From Streptomyces sp. AC512_CC834 (lineage in GTDB: Bacteria > Actinomycetota > Actinomycetes > Streptomycetales > Streptomycetaceae), in the NCBI RefSeq assembly GCF_019049325.1, contig NZ_JAGMUO010000065.1, forward strand, positions 682,001 through 746,000: a stretch of 64,000 bases of DNA. Direction: 5' to 3'. A program made the position numbers and the translations under genes. Below the pieces are notes generated by a model. That model searched no databases. It saw only the letters and a program-made list of their open reading frames with translations, and was not told the origin of the DNA. Positions 51,770-60,129 of the stretch are shown here, piece after piece. Each line of letters starts with the position of its first letter. Positions within the stretch are counted from its first letter, which is position 1.

Positions 51770-52381
51770 GTGCCCAGAATCGCCGAGGCCAGGGCGGGGG
51801 CCGAGCCCAGTTCGCCCCGGCAGCACGCACGCCGGCGGAACATCCTGCGGGCTGCGGCGGACATCGCCGCCGAGACGGGTCTCGAGCGCGTGCAGATGCA
51901 CGAAGTGGCCAGGTCCGCGGGGGTGGCGATCGGCACCCTGTACCGGTACTTCCCCTCGAAGACGCACCTGTTCACGGCCGTGATGGCCGACCAGATCGAG
52001 GGGCTCGGCGCACGGCTGGCGGACCGGACCGCGCACGAGTCGCCCGAGGCGACCGTCTTCGCGACGCTGGCCGGCGCCACCCGCAGTCTGCTGCGCCGGC
52101 CCGCGCTCGCCACCGCGATGATCCAGTCGGCGAACGTCGCCCGTGCCTCGACCGTTCCCGACCTGGCGCGGGTGGACACGGGCTTCCTCGACCTGCTGCT
52201 GCGGGCCTGGGGCGTCGAGGATCCCACGGAAGACCATGTCGCCCGGCTGCGGCTGCTGACCCTGCTCTGGTACGGCGTCCTGCAGTCCCGGCTCAACGAG
52301 CGGATCACCCCGGAGGAGGCCGACGCCGACCTGCGGATGGCCTGCCGGCTGCTGCTCGCCCCCGGGGCGGACGGGGTCTGA
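51770..52381 (+). CDS. KstR-like TetR regulator, paralogue 2
   Basis: 203 aa TetR protein. The helix-turn-helix VQMHEVARSAGVAIGTLYRY and following FPSKTHLF are almost the same as in paralogue 1 at 29618, while the ligand domains are more divergent. The GTG at 51770 is chosen because GGGAGGGAGAG stands directly upstream; a TTG at 51731 is less likely. It is divergent from kstD and probably regulates it and itself through the intervening motif. The closest known function is KstR, the repressor of the main steroid regulon. Confidence 0.87.
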   Translation: MPRIAEARAGAEPSSPRQHARRRNILRAAADIAAETGLERVQMHEVARSAGVAIGTLYRYFPSKTHLFTAVMADQIEGLGARLADRTAHESPEATVFATLAGATRSLLRRPALATAMIQSANVARASTVPDLARVDTGFLDLLLRAWGVEDPTEDHVARLRLLTLLWYGVLQSRLNERITPEEADADLRMACRLLLAPGADGV

Positions 52382-52415
52382 CGGACCGGGTCCATCAGGC
52401 GGGTGCGGGGCGGGT

Positions 52416-53348
52416 TCAGCCCGCCGGAGTCTGCTGTGTGCCCGTGGTGTCGAGCGCGGCGACGCTGTACGCGGCGTAGTTGCGGTGCTGGTCGCGGCCG
52501 CTGAAGTACGGCGTCATCTGGGCGTCGAGCTCCTCGGGGCTGAAGGTGCCGTCGGCCGCGGTGAACTTGTGCTCCACCGTGGGCGGTGCGAGCAGCGCGA
52601 CCATGTCGCCGTAGACGACGAAGACCTGCCCGTTGATCTCGTCGGCGGACGGTGAGGCCAGGTGCGTGACCAGGGTGGCGACCCGCTCGGGCGCCATGAT
52701 GTCGAGGCCGCCCGACGCGTTCACGCCCTCGCCGAAGGAGTCGGCGGTCATGGCGGTGCGGGCGCGCGGGCAGATGGCGTTGGCACGCACCCCGTAACGG
52801 GACATGCCCTGGGCGGTGGCCAGGGTGAGCGCGGTGATCCCGGCCTTGGCCGCGGAGTAGTTCGGCTGGCCGGGGGCGCCGAACAGGAAGGCCTCGGACG
52901 AGGTGTTCACGACCCGGCCGTAGACGGGGCCGCCGGACGCCTTGGAGGCGGCCCGCCAGTGCACGGCGGCGGCACGGGAGAGACCGGCGTGGCCCTTGAG
53001 GTGGACGCGGATGACGTCGTCCCAGTCGGACTCGGACAGGTTGAACAGCATCCGGTCGCGCAGCACGCCCGCGTTGTTGACGACGACGTCGAGGCCGCCG
53101 AAGGTCTCCACGGCGACCCCCACCAGACGCTCGCCCATGGACCAGTCACCGACGTCACCGGTCACCGCGACCGCTTCCGCGCCCATGGCCTTGATCTCGG
53201 CGACCACGTCCTCGGCCGCCTGGCCGACGTCGTTGACCACCACGTTGGCGCCGAGGCCCGCGAGGGCGAGCGCCTCGGCCCGGCCGAGTCCCGCGCCGGC
53301 ACCGGTGACGACGGCGGTACGCCCCTCCAGGGTCTTCGTCGAGCTCAT
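52416..53348 (-). CDS. hsd4A: Hsd4A-type SDR (17-beta-HSD / 3-hydroxyacyl-CoA dehydrogenase)
   Basis: 310 aa short-chain dehydrogenase: TGAGAGLGRAEAL, NNAGVLRDRMLF, NTSSEAF with the catalytic Ser and YSAAK. The C-terminal extension of about 60 residues (FSPEELDAQMTPYFSG) is typical of the Hsd4A/MFE-2 dehydrogenase type. Mycobacterial Hsd4A oxidises the 17-hydroxyl of steroids and 3-hydroxyacyl-CoA side chains. It is related to the SDR at 31881. A spaced inverted repeat, AAACT/AGTTT (53434-53455), lies in its promoter. Confidence 0.83.
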   Translation of the reverse strand: MSSTKTLEGRTAVVTGAGAGLGRAEALALAGLGANVVVNDVGQAAEDVVAEIKAMGAEAVAVTGDVGDWSMGERLVGVAVETFGGLDVVVNNAGVLRDRMLFNLSESDWDDVIRVHLKGHAGLSRAAAVHWRAASKASGGPVYGRVVNTSSEAFLFGAPGQPNYSAAKAGITALTLATAQGMSRYGVRANAICPRARTAMTADSFGEGVNASGGLDIMAPERVATLVTHLASPSADEINGQVFVVYGDMVALLAPPTVEHKFTAADGTFSPEELDAQMTPYFSGRDQHRNYAAYSVAALDTTGTQQTPAG

Positions 53349-53498
53349 GCTGCTGCCTCTTTCCGTGTTCTGTGTTGTTCCGCGCCGGTCCGTGGTCCGT
53401 GGAGCCGACGGCTGTGCCGCTGGACGTGGCGCGAAACTAGTACCGATTCCAGTTTTCGGCCCGGCGCTGTCCCGTTGAGTGGGCGGCCGGCCGAGGGC
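53349..53498. promoter_or_regulatory. hsd4A promoter region with AAACT/AGTTT inverted repeat
   Basis: A 150-bp gap between hsaE and hsd4A. The only visible structure is an AT-rich interrupted inverted repeat at 53434-53455 (CGAAACT, 12-bp spacer, AGTTTTCG), resembling neither of the two motif families found elsewhere in the locus. Confidence 0.4.
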
Positions 53499-54287
53499 TC
53501 AGACGAAGGAGACCGAGACCGGGCCGAGCCCCTCGAACTCGGCCCGGAACTCGTCCCCGGGCCGCACGTCCACCGCCCGGGTGCACGAACCCGGCAGCAC
53601 GACGTGTCCGGCCTCCAGGCGCACCCCGTAGGAGGCCACCTTGCGGGCCAGCCAGGCGACCGCCTCGGTCGGGTCGCCGAGCACCGCACTGGTGTTGCCC
53701 CGGGCGATCTCCTCGTCGCCCCGGTACAGCACGGCGGCGACGTCGGCCGGGTCCAGGTCGGCCGGGCGCACCCGGGCGGCACCGAGGAGCACGCCGGCGG
53801 ACGAGGCGTTGTCGGCGATGGTGTCGGCGAGGCCGATCTTCCAGTCCCTGATCCGGCTGTCGATGAGTTCGATACTCGGCACGACGTACTCGGTGGCGGC
53901 GAGGACGTCGGCCGTGGTGCACCCTTCACCGGGCAGGCTCCGGCCCAGTACGTACCCGATCTCGACCTCGATCCGGGGGTGGCAGTAGCGGCCGGTGTCG
54001 ACGGGTGTCCCCTCGGTCAGCACCATGTCCGAGAGCAGGTGGCCGTAGTCGGGCTCGTCCACGCCCATCATCTGCTGCATGACCTCGGAGGAGAGGCCGA
54101 CCTTGTGCCCGTGGACGGTGACCCCCTCGGCCTTCAGTTGCTCACGGATGTTGAGGAGTTGGATCTCGTACGCGTCGGTGGCGTCGATCTCCGGGTAGCC
54201 GACGGTCAGCGGGTCGACCGGAACCCGGTCGCGCTGTGCGGTGCGGAGCAGTTCGGCGGCCTCGGCGCGCCGCGCGGGGTCAAGCAT
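53499..54287 (-). CDS. hsaE: HsaE-type 2-hydroxydienoate hydratase
   Basis: 262 aa 2-keto-4-pentenoate hydratase family protein, same length as mycobacterial HsaE. Blocks: GHKVGLSSEVMQQMMGV, HPRIEVEIGYVLGR (metal ligands), EYVVPSIELIDSRI and a final SGLGPVSVSF-like end. HsaE hydrates 2-hydroxyhexa-2,4-dienoate from ring A. The downstream aldolase and dehydrogenase (hsaF, hsaG) are not visible here. The ATG overlaps the hydratase stop upstream by 8 bp, so it is the last gene of the igr-like operon. Confidence 0.9.
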   Translation of the reverse strand: MLDPARRAEAAELLRTAQRDRVPVDPLTVGYPEIDATDAYEIQLLNIREQLKAEGVTVHGHKVGLSSEVMQQMMGVDEPDYGHLLSDMVLTEGTPVDTGRYCHPRIEVEIGYVLGRSLPGEGCTTADVLAATEYVVPSIELIDSRIRDWKIGLADTIADNASSAGVLLGAARVRPADLDPADVAAVLYRGDEEIARGNTSAVLGDPTEAVAWLARKVASYGVRLEAGHVVLPGSCTRAVDVRPGDEFRAEFEGLGPVSVSFV

Positions 54288-55149
54288 CGGGGGTCTCCTC
54301 ACGGTTCGGTTCGGCCTGGTCCCGGTCGGGGGCGAAGCGGGCGCGGCCGCCCGAGAGCACCGTACGGTCCTCGTCGGCGGACGCCTCGAAGCGGACACCG
54401 GTGTCGTCGCCGGTCCAGCCGCGCAGGGCGAGCAGGTCGCCGGGGAAGACGGGGGCGGCGAACCGGGCCTCCAGTTCCACCAGGTCGGCGGGGTGCGTGC
54501 CGAGGGCGTCCGCCAGCGGGAGCAGGGCGGCGGCCAGGGTGCACAGTCCGTGCAGGAACGGCCGGGGCATGCCCGCCGCCTTCGCGGCCTCGGGGTCGAT
54601 GTGCATGGCGTGCCGGTCGCCGAGCAGCCGGTAGAGCGCAGCCTGCCGGGAGTGCGTGGGCACGGTCAGCCGGTGTTCGGCGGGCCGGTCCGGGCGGCGC
54701 GGGGCGGACGGTCCGCGCTCGCCGCCGAATCCCCCGGCGCCGGGGGCGAAGATCGACCAGGTCGCCGTGAAGCGGTCGCAGTCCACCTCCACCTCGAAGA
54801 CGGCGGCGGAGCCCTTGTCCCACACGTGGGCGACCCGGGCGGACGTCACCAGCTCTCCAGCGCGCTCCAACGGCCGCTTCACCAGCAGGCGTTGGCTGCC
54901 GTGGACGGCCGTGGTGACGTCGAAGGCGCCGAGTGTGCCGAGCGCGTCGGGCGCCCACTGGGCGAGGGTCAGCGCGAAGGTGGGCAGTACCCGCAGGCGT
55001 TCCTCGTAGACGAGGTCCAGCCGGTCGGCTCCGGCGCCGACCGCGAGGGCGTACAGGATCGCGTCGCGCTCGGTGTAGGAGACGGTGCGCGTGCCGAGGT
55101 CGTGGCCCTGCCACGGGGAGGTGGTGGATGCGGTCTCGGTGGTGGTCAT
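54280..55149 (-). CDS. hsd4B: MaoC-like enoyl-CoA hydratase, Hsd4B type
   Basis: 289 aa double hot-dog enoyl-CoA hydratase. The N-terminal half contains VWDKGSAAVFEVEV and FAPGAGGFGGE; the C-terminal half holds the hydratase motif GDRHAMHIDPEAA followed by RPFLHGLCTL. Position next to ltp2 and hsaE and length agree with the gene known as hsd4B in mycobacteria, which hydrates side-chain enoyl-CoA esters. A paralogue begins at the window's right end. Its start overlaps the ltp2 stop by 4 bp. Confidence 0.82.
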   Translation of the reverse strand: MTTTETASTTSPWQGHDLGTRTVSYTERDAILYALAVGAGADRLDLVYEERLRVLPTFALTLAQWAPDALGTLGAFDVTTAVHGSQRLLVKRPLERAGELVTSARVAHVWDKGSAAVFEVEVDCDRFTATWSIFAPGAGGFGGERGPSAPRRPDRPAEHRLTVPTHSRQAALYRLLGDRHAMHIDPEAAKAAGMPRPFLHGLCTLAAALLPLADALGTHPADLVELEARFAAPVFPGDLLALRGWTGDDTGVRFEASADEDRTVLSGGRARFAPDRDQAEPNREETPDA

Positions 55150-56330
55150 CGGTCGTCGGCTCCCAGGATCAGGCCGCTGGTGGGGACTCCGGTGCCGGCG
55201 GTCACCAGGACGTTGCCGACACCGTCCGGCTGGTTGACGGAGGTGCCGCGGACCAGCCGGACGCCCTCGGCGATGCCGTTCATGCCGTGCAGATAGGCCT
55301 CGCCGAGCTGCCCGCCGTGGGTGTTGAGGGGCAGGCGTCCGCCGACTTCCAGGTGGCCGTCGGCGATGAAGTCCTTCGCCTCGCCCGGCTTGCAGAAGCC
55401 CAGTTCCTCGAGCTGGGGCAGGACCAGCGGGGTGAAGTGGTCGTACAGGATCGCCGCGTCGACGTCGTCGGGGCCGAGTCCGCTCTGCCGGTACAACTGC
55501 CGCCCGACCAGGCCCATCTCGGGGATGCCGGTGATGGTGGGCCGGTAGTAGCTGGTCATCATGTGCTGGTCGGCGCCGAGTCCCTGGGCGGCGGCGCGGA
55601 TCAGCGCGGGCGGGTGGGGCAGGTCGCGGGCGCGTTCGGCGGAGACGACGACGAATGCCTGCCCGCCGTCGGTCTCCTGGCAGCAGTCGAGCAGCCGCAG
55701 CGGCTCGGCGATCCAGCGGGAGTCGCGGTGGTCCTGAAGGGTGATGGGGCGGCCGTGGAACCAGGCGGCCGGGTTGTTCGCGGCGTGCTTGCGGTCGACG
55801 ACGGCGACCCGGCCGAAGTCGTCGGTGGTGGCGCCGTACTCGTGGAGGTAGCGCTGGGCGAACATGGCCACCCACTGGGCGGGGGTGCTCAGCCCGAACG
55901 GGGTCATCCAGGCGTAGGCGGCCCGGTCGGCGGTGGTGTCCATGGGTCGGGCGGCCTGGCCGAGTCCGTAGCGCTCGCCGGAGCGCTCGTTGAACGCCCG
56001 GTAGCAGACGACGACTTCGGCGACGCCGGTGGCGACGGCCATGGCCGCCTGCTGGACCGTGCCGCCGCCGGCGCCGCCGCCGTAGCCGATGCGGGAGAAG
56101 AAGGTCAGGTCGCCCATGCCGGTGTTGCGGGCGACGTGGATCTCGGAGTTGGTCTCGGCGGTGAAGGTGACCAGGCCGTCCACGTCCGTGGGCTTCAGCC
56201 CGGCGTCGGCGAGGGCGGCGAGCACGGCCTCGCAGGCGAGCTGGAGTTCGCTGCGTCCGGAGTTCTTGGAGAACTCGGTGGCGCCGATGCCGACCACGGC
56301 GGCGGCCTGCGAGAGCGAGCCGGCGGTCAT
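55146..56330 (-). CDS. ltp2: Ltp2, side-chain aldolase (thiolase-like)
   Basis: 394 aa thiolase-fold protein. The position of the thiolase nucleophile reads GGAGGGTVQQAAM with Gly instead of Cys, so it is not a thiolase; this agrees with Ltp2, the aldolase that releases propionyl-CoA from the C22 side chain. Late blocks DHFTPLVLPQLEELGF and LNTHGGQLGEAYLHGMNG are typical. Known Ltp2 needs the DUF35 domain of ChsH2, which is encoded two genes upstream. The gene pair overlaps chsH1 by 4 bp. Confidence 0.92.
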   Translation of the reverse strand: MTAGSLSQAAAVVGIGATEFSKNSGRSELQLACEAVLAALADAGLKPTDVDGLVTFTAETNSEIHVARNTGMGDLTFFSRIGYGGGAGGGTVQQAAMAVATGVAEVVVCYRAFNERSGERYGLGQAARPMDTTADRAAYAWMTPFGLSTPAQWVAMFAQRYLHEYGATTDDFGRVAVVDRKHAANNPAAWFHGRPITLQDHRDSRWIAEPLRLLDCCQETDGGQAFVVVSAERARDLPHPPALIRAAAQGLGADQHMMTSYYRPTITGIPEMGLVGRQLYRQSGLGPDDVDAAILYDHFTPLVLPQLEELGFCKPGEAKDFIADGHLEVGGRLPLNTHGGQLGEAYLHGMNGIAEGVRLVRGTSVNQPDGVGNVLVTAGTGVPTSGLILGADDR

Positions 56331-56782
56331 GACGTCGCCTCCCCGGGCAGTCGCACGCTCACGGTGCCGGTGACGTGGGCGCCGAGGCTGTTGGTGCCCT
56401 TGACGGCGATGTCGACGCCGTGGTCCGCGTCGGACTTCGCGGTGACCGTGCCGGTGAGCACCATGGTGTCGCCGGGGTGGTTGGGGGCGCCGAGCCGGAT
56501 GCGGATGGCCTTGACGACGGCGGCGGGTCCGGCCCAGCCGGTGACGTAGCGGTCGACCAGGCCGTTGCTGGTCAGGATGTTCATGAAGACGTCCTTGGAG
56601 CCGCGCTCGCGGGCGAGTTCGGGGTCGTGGTGCACGTCCTGGTAGTCGCGGCTCGCCAGCGCCGTGGCGACGATCAGGGTGCGCGTCACCGGGATCGCCA
56701 GGTCGGGGAGCACGTCGCCGACGGCCACCTCGCCGTAGGCGCGGGTGGCGGGGACGGCGGGGCTGTCCGGCGGCCGGATCAT
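56327..56782 (-). CDS. chsH1: ChsH1, MaoC-like hydratase subunit
   Basis: 151 aa single hot-dog protein. ASRDYQDVHHDPELA supplies the catalytic Asp/His of the MaoC type, followed by DVFMNILTSNGLVDRYVTGW. With ChsH2 it hydrates the 17,20-unsaturated side-chain CoA ester (3-OPDC-CoA), making the substrate for Ltp2. The ATG overlaps the chsE1 stop by 4 bp. The length is slightly above the mycobacterial protein (129 aa). Confidence 0.9.
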   Translation of the reverse strand: MIRPPDSPAVPATRAYGEVAVGDVLPDLAIPVTRTLIVATALASRDYQDVHHDPELARERGSKDVFMNILTSNGLVDRYVTGWAGPAAVVKAIRIRLGAPNHPGDTMVLTGTVTAKSDADHGVDIAVKGTNSLGAHVTGTVSVRLPGEATS

Positions 56783-57924
56783 GAGGCCACCGCCCCGCCG
56801 GTCAGCAGGGCGCCGAGGCGCTCCAGGTCGGCGCCCGCGCCGCCCAGGGTGGTGGAGATCTGCTTGCCCCACAGGAAGTGGCGGTGCACCGGGTAGTCGA
56901 TGTCGACGCCGATGCCTCCGTGCACGTGCTGGATCCGGTGGACGGTGTTCAGACCGGCCTCGGTGGCCCACCACTTGGCGACCAGGGCGGCCCGGTCGGC
57001 GTCCGCCGCGTCGAACGGCTCGGCCAGCGCGTCCACCGCCTGCCACGCCGTGACCCGCATCGCGTCGATGTCGATGTAGCAGTCGGCGAGTTGGTGCTGC
57101 ACGGCCTGGAAGGTGGCCAGCGGGCGGTCGAACTGCAGGCGTTCGCGCAGGTGGTCGGCGGCGTACCGCAGCGCGCCGTCGGCCACGCCCACCTGGACGG
57201 CGGCGAGGGCGACGAAGGAGTGGCGGACCACTTCGGCGACGGTGCCGTCACCGGGTGTGCCGACGGGTTCGGCCGGTGTCCCGTCGAGGGTGAGGTGACC
57301 GCTCATGTCGTGCGTGGTGGTCTCGGCGGACTCCCAGGTCGTTCCGGGCGCGTCCGCGGCGACCAGGAACAGACCGGGGCCCGCGTCCGTGGTCGCGGCG
57401 ACCAGGACGTGCCGGGCACCGTCCGGCGACGGTACGACGGCCTTGGTGCCGGTCAGCCGCCAGCTCGGGGCGTCCTGCACGCCGCCCTGTGCCGTGCCGA
57501 CCGCCACCGCCGTCGTCCGGGGCGTGAGCGGGTCGGCGGGGCCGAACTCCTCCAGGGCGACGGTCGGCCGTCCCTCGCCGCCCGCGAGGGACGGCAGCAG
57601 CTCCGCCCGCTGTCGCGCGGTGCCGTGCGCGGCGACGGCGAGGCCGCCGACCAGGGCCGGCCACAGCGGGACCGGCGCCACCCTGCGGCCCTGCTCCTCC
57701 AGGAGGACGCAGAGTCCCGCCATGCCGAGGCCCGCGCCGCCGTCCTGTTCCGGCAGTACGGCGCCGAGCAGTCCGGCCGAGGCCAGGTCGGCCCACAGGC
57801 GGGTGTCGGTCCGGTCGGGCGAGGTCTCCACCTCGCGCAGCCGCTCGGGCGTGGCGCGGTCGGTGAAGATCTCCCGCGCCAGGTCACGGACCGCTTCGAG
57901 CTCTTCTCCCAGGGAGAAATCCAT
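56779..57924 (-). CDS. chsE1: ChsE1 (FadE28-type) acyl-CoA dehydrogenase subunit
   Basis: 381 aa acyl-CoA dehydrogenase-like protein. The C-terminal blocks RERLQFDRPLATFQAVQHQ, RIQHVHGGIGVDIDYPVHRH and LWGKQIS are conserved, while the N-terminal region is reduced compared with full enzymes. It is the expected partner of the ChsE2-type protein encoded two genes upstream; together they desaturate 3-OPC-CoA. Mycobacterial FadE28 is shorter (339 aa). Here chsH2 is inserted between the two dehydrogenase genes, unlike in M. tuberculosis. The ATG shares one base with the chsH2 stop. Confidence 0.86.
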   Translation of the reverse strand: MDFSLGEELEAVRDLAREIFTDRATPERLREVETSPDRTDTRLWADLASAGLLGAVLPEQDGGAGLGMAGLCVLLEEQGRRVAPVPLWPALVGGLAVAAHGTARQRAELLPSLAGGEGRPTVALEEFGPADPLTPRTTAVAVGTAQGGVQDAPSWRLTGTKAVVPSPDGARHVLVAATTDAGPGLFLVAADAPGTTWESAETTTHDMSGHLTLDGTPAEPVGTPGDGTVAEVVRHSFVALAAVQVGVADGALRYAADHLRERLQFDRPLATFQAVQHQLADCYIDIDAMRVTAWQAVDALAEPFDAADADRAALVAKWWATEAGLNTVHRIQHVHGGIGVDIDYPVHRHFLWGKQISTTLGGAGADLERLGALLTGGAVAS

Positions 57925-58904
57925 CAGGGCGCCTCCGTCGGGGCGGGCCGGAACACCGGCAGGGTCAGATCGGGGTCGGCGTCGAGCCAGTCGAGGACGA
58001 CGGGCATGTCGATCGCGACGTCCTCGGGCGCGACACCGGTCAGGTCGGTGATGAGGCGGGTGCCTTCGGCGAGTTCGACGACCGCGACGACCAGCGGGAA
58101 GTCGAAGGCCGGGTGCCGGGGGTGGTGGTTGACGACGTAGCTGTAGACGTGACCGCGGCCGGAGGCCTCGACGGTGTCCCACTCGAGCGAGTTGCACTCC
58201 GGGCAGCAAGGGCCAGGGGGATGGCGCAGGACGGAGCAGGCGGCGCAGCACTGGATGAGCAGCCGGTGCTGCTTCGCACCGTCGAAGAAGAAGGCGTTGT
58301 CCCGGTTGACCGCGGGGCGCGGACGCAGGGCCGGTTCTGGTTTCGGATCGTCGGCCGGGCGGAACCTCAGCGTGCGCCAGCGCTGGGTGGCGACGGTCTC
58401 GCCGTGCTGGTCGGTGTACGTCTTGAGGGTGGTGACGAACCTGCCCGTGCCAAGACCGGTCCGCTTCTCCGGCGAGATCGACTCCACGCTCTCGCGGACG
58501 GCGACATGGTCACCGGGCTCCAGTTCCCGCAGGAAGGTGAACTCCGAGTCGGTGGCCACCACGGAGGTGTAGCCACCCTCGTCGAGGAGGTCGACCAACT
58601 CGTCGAAGCCGTCCCGCGCGGCCTGCGGGGAGACGGTGGCGGCATAGCCGCGCATCGTCCAGGCCTGGATCATCGACGCCGGTGCCACCACTCCCCCACG
58701 TCCGGTCGCACGGGCGGCCTCGGCGTCGGTGTAGACGGGGTTGGTGTCGCCCATCGCCTCCGTCCAGTGCCGGATCATCGGCTGGTTGACCGGGTCCTGG
58801 GCCGGTGTGGAGGCGCGCAGTTCGCGCCCGGCGAAGGTCTGCAGCCGCTCCTCGTACTTGGCGTCCCCGGTCTCCGGCCGGGTGCCGTCGTCCCGCCCGG
58901 TCAC
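57924..58904 (-). CDS. chsH2: ChsH2, MaoC-like hydratase with DUF35 domain
   Basis: 326 aa. The N-terminal MaoC-like domain has MGDTNPVYTDAEAA, where Tyr replaces the usual catalytic His, as expected for a subunit that relies on ChsH1. The C-terminal DUF35 part has a zinc ribbon (CCAACS, then CCPECNS) and an OB-fold (GHVYSYVVNHHP). The DUF35 domain is also needed by the Ltp2 aldolase. The GTG start overlaps the chsE2 stop by 4 bp. Confidence 0.92.
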   Translation of the reverse strand: MTGRDDGTRPETGDAKYEERLQTFAGRELRASTPAQDPVNQPMIRHWTEAMGDTNPVYTDAEAARATGRGGVVAPASMIQAWTMRGYAATVSPQAARDGFDELVDLLDEGGYTSVVATDSEFTFLRELEPGDHVAVRESVESISPEKRTGLGTGRFVTTLKTYTDQHGETVATQRWRTLRFRPADDPKPEPALRPRPAVNRDNAFFFDGAKQHRLLIQCCAACSVLRHPPGPCCPECNSLEWDTVEASGRGHVYSYVVNHHPRHPAFDFPLVVAVVELAEGTRLITDLTGVAPEDVAIDMPVVLDWLDADPDLTLPVFRPAPTEAP

Positions 58905-60067
58905 GCGCCACGCCCCTTGCGCGGCAGGCCGAGACCCTGGGTGGCGACCATGTCGCGCAGGATCTCGTTGACGCCGCCGCCGAAGGTGTTCACGACGCCC
59001 TGCCGGGAGAGCTGTTCGATCTGTCCGGCGAGTGCGGCGCCCGGCGACTCGGGCCGGATGCGCCCCGCGGCGCCGAGGATCTGCGTCAGTGAGCGCTGGA
59101 CGGCGATGTGGGTCTCGGTACCGTACGCCTTGGCGGCGCCCGCGTCGGCGCCGGTCAGGGTGTCGGCGGCGACGGCGGCGGTCATCTTCCAGTTCATCAG
59201 CCGCATCGCCTCCAGCCTGGCGTGGGTGCGGGCGAACTCCTGGCGCACCCAGGGGATCTCGGCCGTGCCGTTCTCCTTCGCCCAGTCGAGGACGCGTTCC
59301 CAGAGCTGGATCATGCGGCCGCCGAGGGCGGCGAGGCCGATGCGCTCGTGGTTGAGCTGGGCGGTGATCAGCCGCCAGCCGCCGTCCACCTCGCCCACCA
59401 CGTCGTCGGCCGGGACCCGTACGCCGCTGTAGTAGGTGGCGGTGACGACCATGCCGCCCACCGTGCGGATGGGGCTCCAACTGAAGCCCTCGTCGGTGGT
59501 GGGCACGATGAGGATGGAGATGCCCTTGTGCTTGGGGGCGTCCGGGTCGGTGCGGGCGGCGAGCCACACGTAGTCGGCGGTGTTGGCGCCGCTGGTGAAG
59601 ATCTTGCTGCCGTCCACGACGAACGAGTCGCCGTCCCGCACGGCCCGGGTGCTGAGCGCGGCCAGGTCGGTGCCGGCCCCGGGCTCGGTGTAGCCGATCG
59701 CGAACACGATGTCGCCGGAGAGGATGCCGGGCAGGAACCGCTTCCGGTGCTCCTCGGACCCCTGAGCCATCAGGGTCGGGCCGACCGTGTTGACGGTGAC
59801 GAACGGGAAGGGCAGGCCGGCCCGCTGGACCTCGTCGAAGAACACGTACTGGTCCTCGACCGGCCGGCCCTGGCCGCCGTACTCGGTGGGCCAGCCGATG
59901 CCCAGCCAGCCGTCCGAGCCGAGCCGTTTGACGACCTCGCGGAAGCGGTCGCCGCCGACGCCCTCCTCGCCGACGCGGCGGCGTTCGTCCTCGGGCATCA
60001 GGCCCGCGAAGTAGGCCCGCAGTTCCCGCCGCAGCTCGCGGTGCGCGGCGCTCTCACGCAGGTGCAT
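58901..60067 (-). CDS. chsE2: ChsE2 (FadE29-type) acyl-CoA dehydrogenase subunit
   Basis: 388 aa, same length as mycobacterial FadE29 and matching it throughout: VNTVGPTLMAQGSEEH, FAIGYTEPGAGTDLAAL, GSKIFTSGANTADYVWLA, HKGISILIVPT, GGWRLITAQLNHER and the end TFGGGVNEILRDMVA. It is the FAD-containing partner in the ChsE1-ChsE2 heterotetramer for the three-carbon side chain. GAAGGAGAACGA is upstream of the ATG. The 62 bp before it are a low-complexity GAC-rich stretch. Confidence 0.92.
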   Translation of the reverse strand: MHLRESAAHRELRRELRAYFAGLMPEDERRRVGEEGVGGDRFREVVKRLGSDGWLGIGWPTEYGGQGRPVEDQYVFFDEVQRAGLPFPFVTVNTVGPTLMAQGSEEHRKRFLPGILSGDIVFAIGYTEPGAGTDLAALSTRAVRDGDSFVVDGSKIFTSGANTADYVWLAARTDPDAPKHKGISILIVPTTDEGFSWSPIRTVGGMVVTATYYSGVRVPADDVVGEVDGGWRLITAQLNHERIGLAALGGRMIQLWERVLDWAKENGTAEIPWVRQEFARTHARLEAMRLMNWKMTAAVAADTLTGADAGAAKAYGTETHIAVQRSLTQILGAAGRIRPESPGAALAGQIEQLSRQGVVNTFGGGVNEILRDMVATQGLGLPRKGRGA

Positions 60068-60129
60068 GTGTCGTTCTCCTTGGTGGTCGCCGTCGTCGCC
60101 GTCGTAACCGTCATGGCCGTCGTGGCCGC

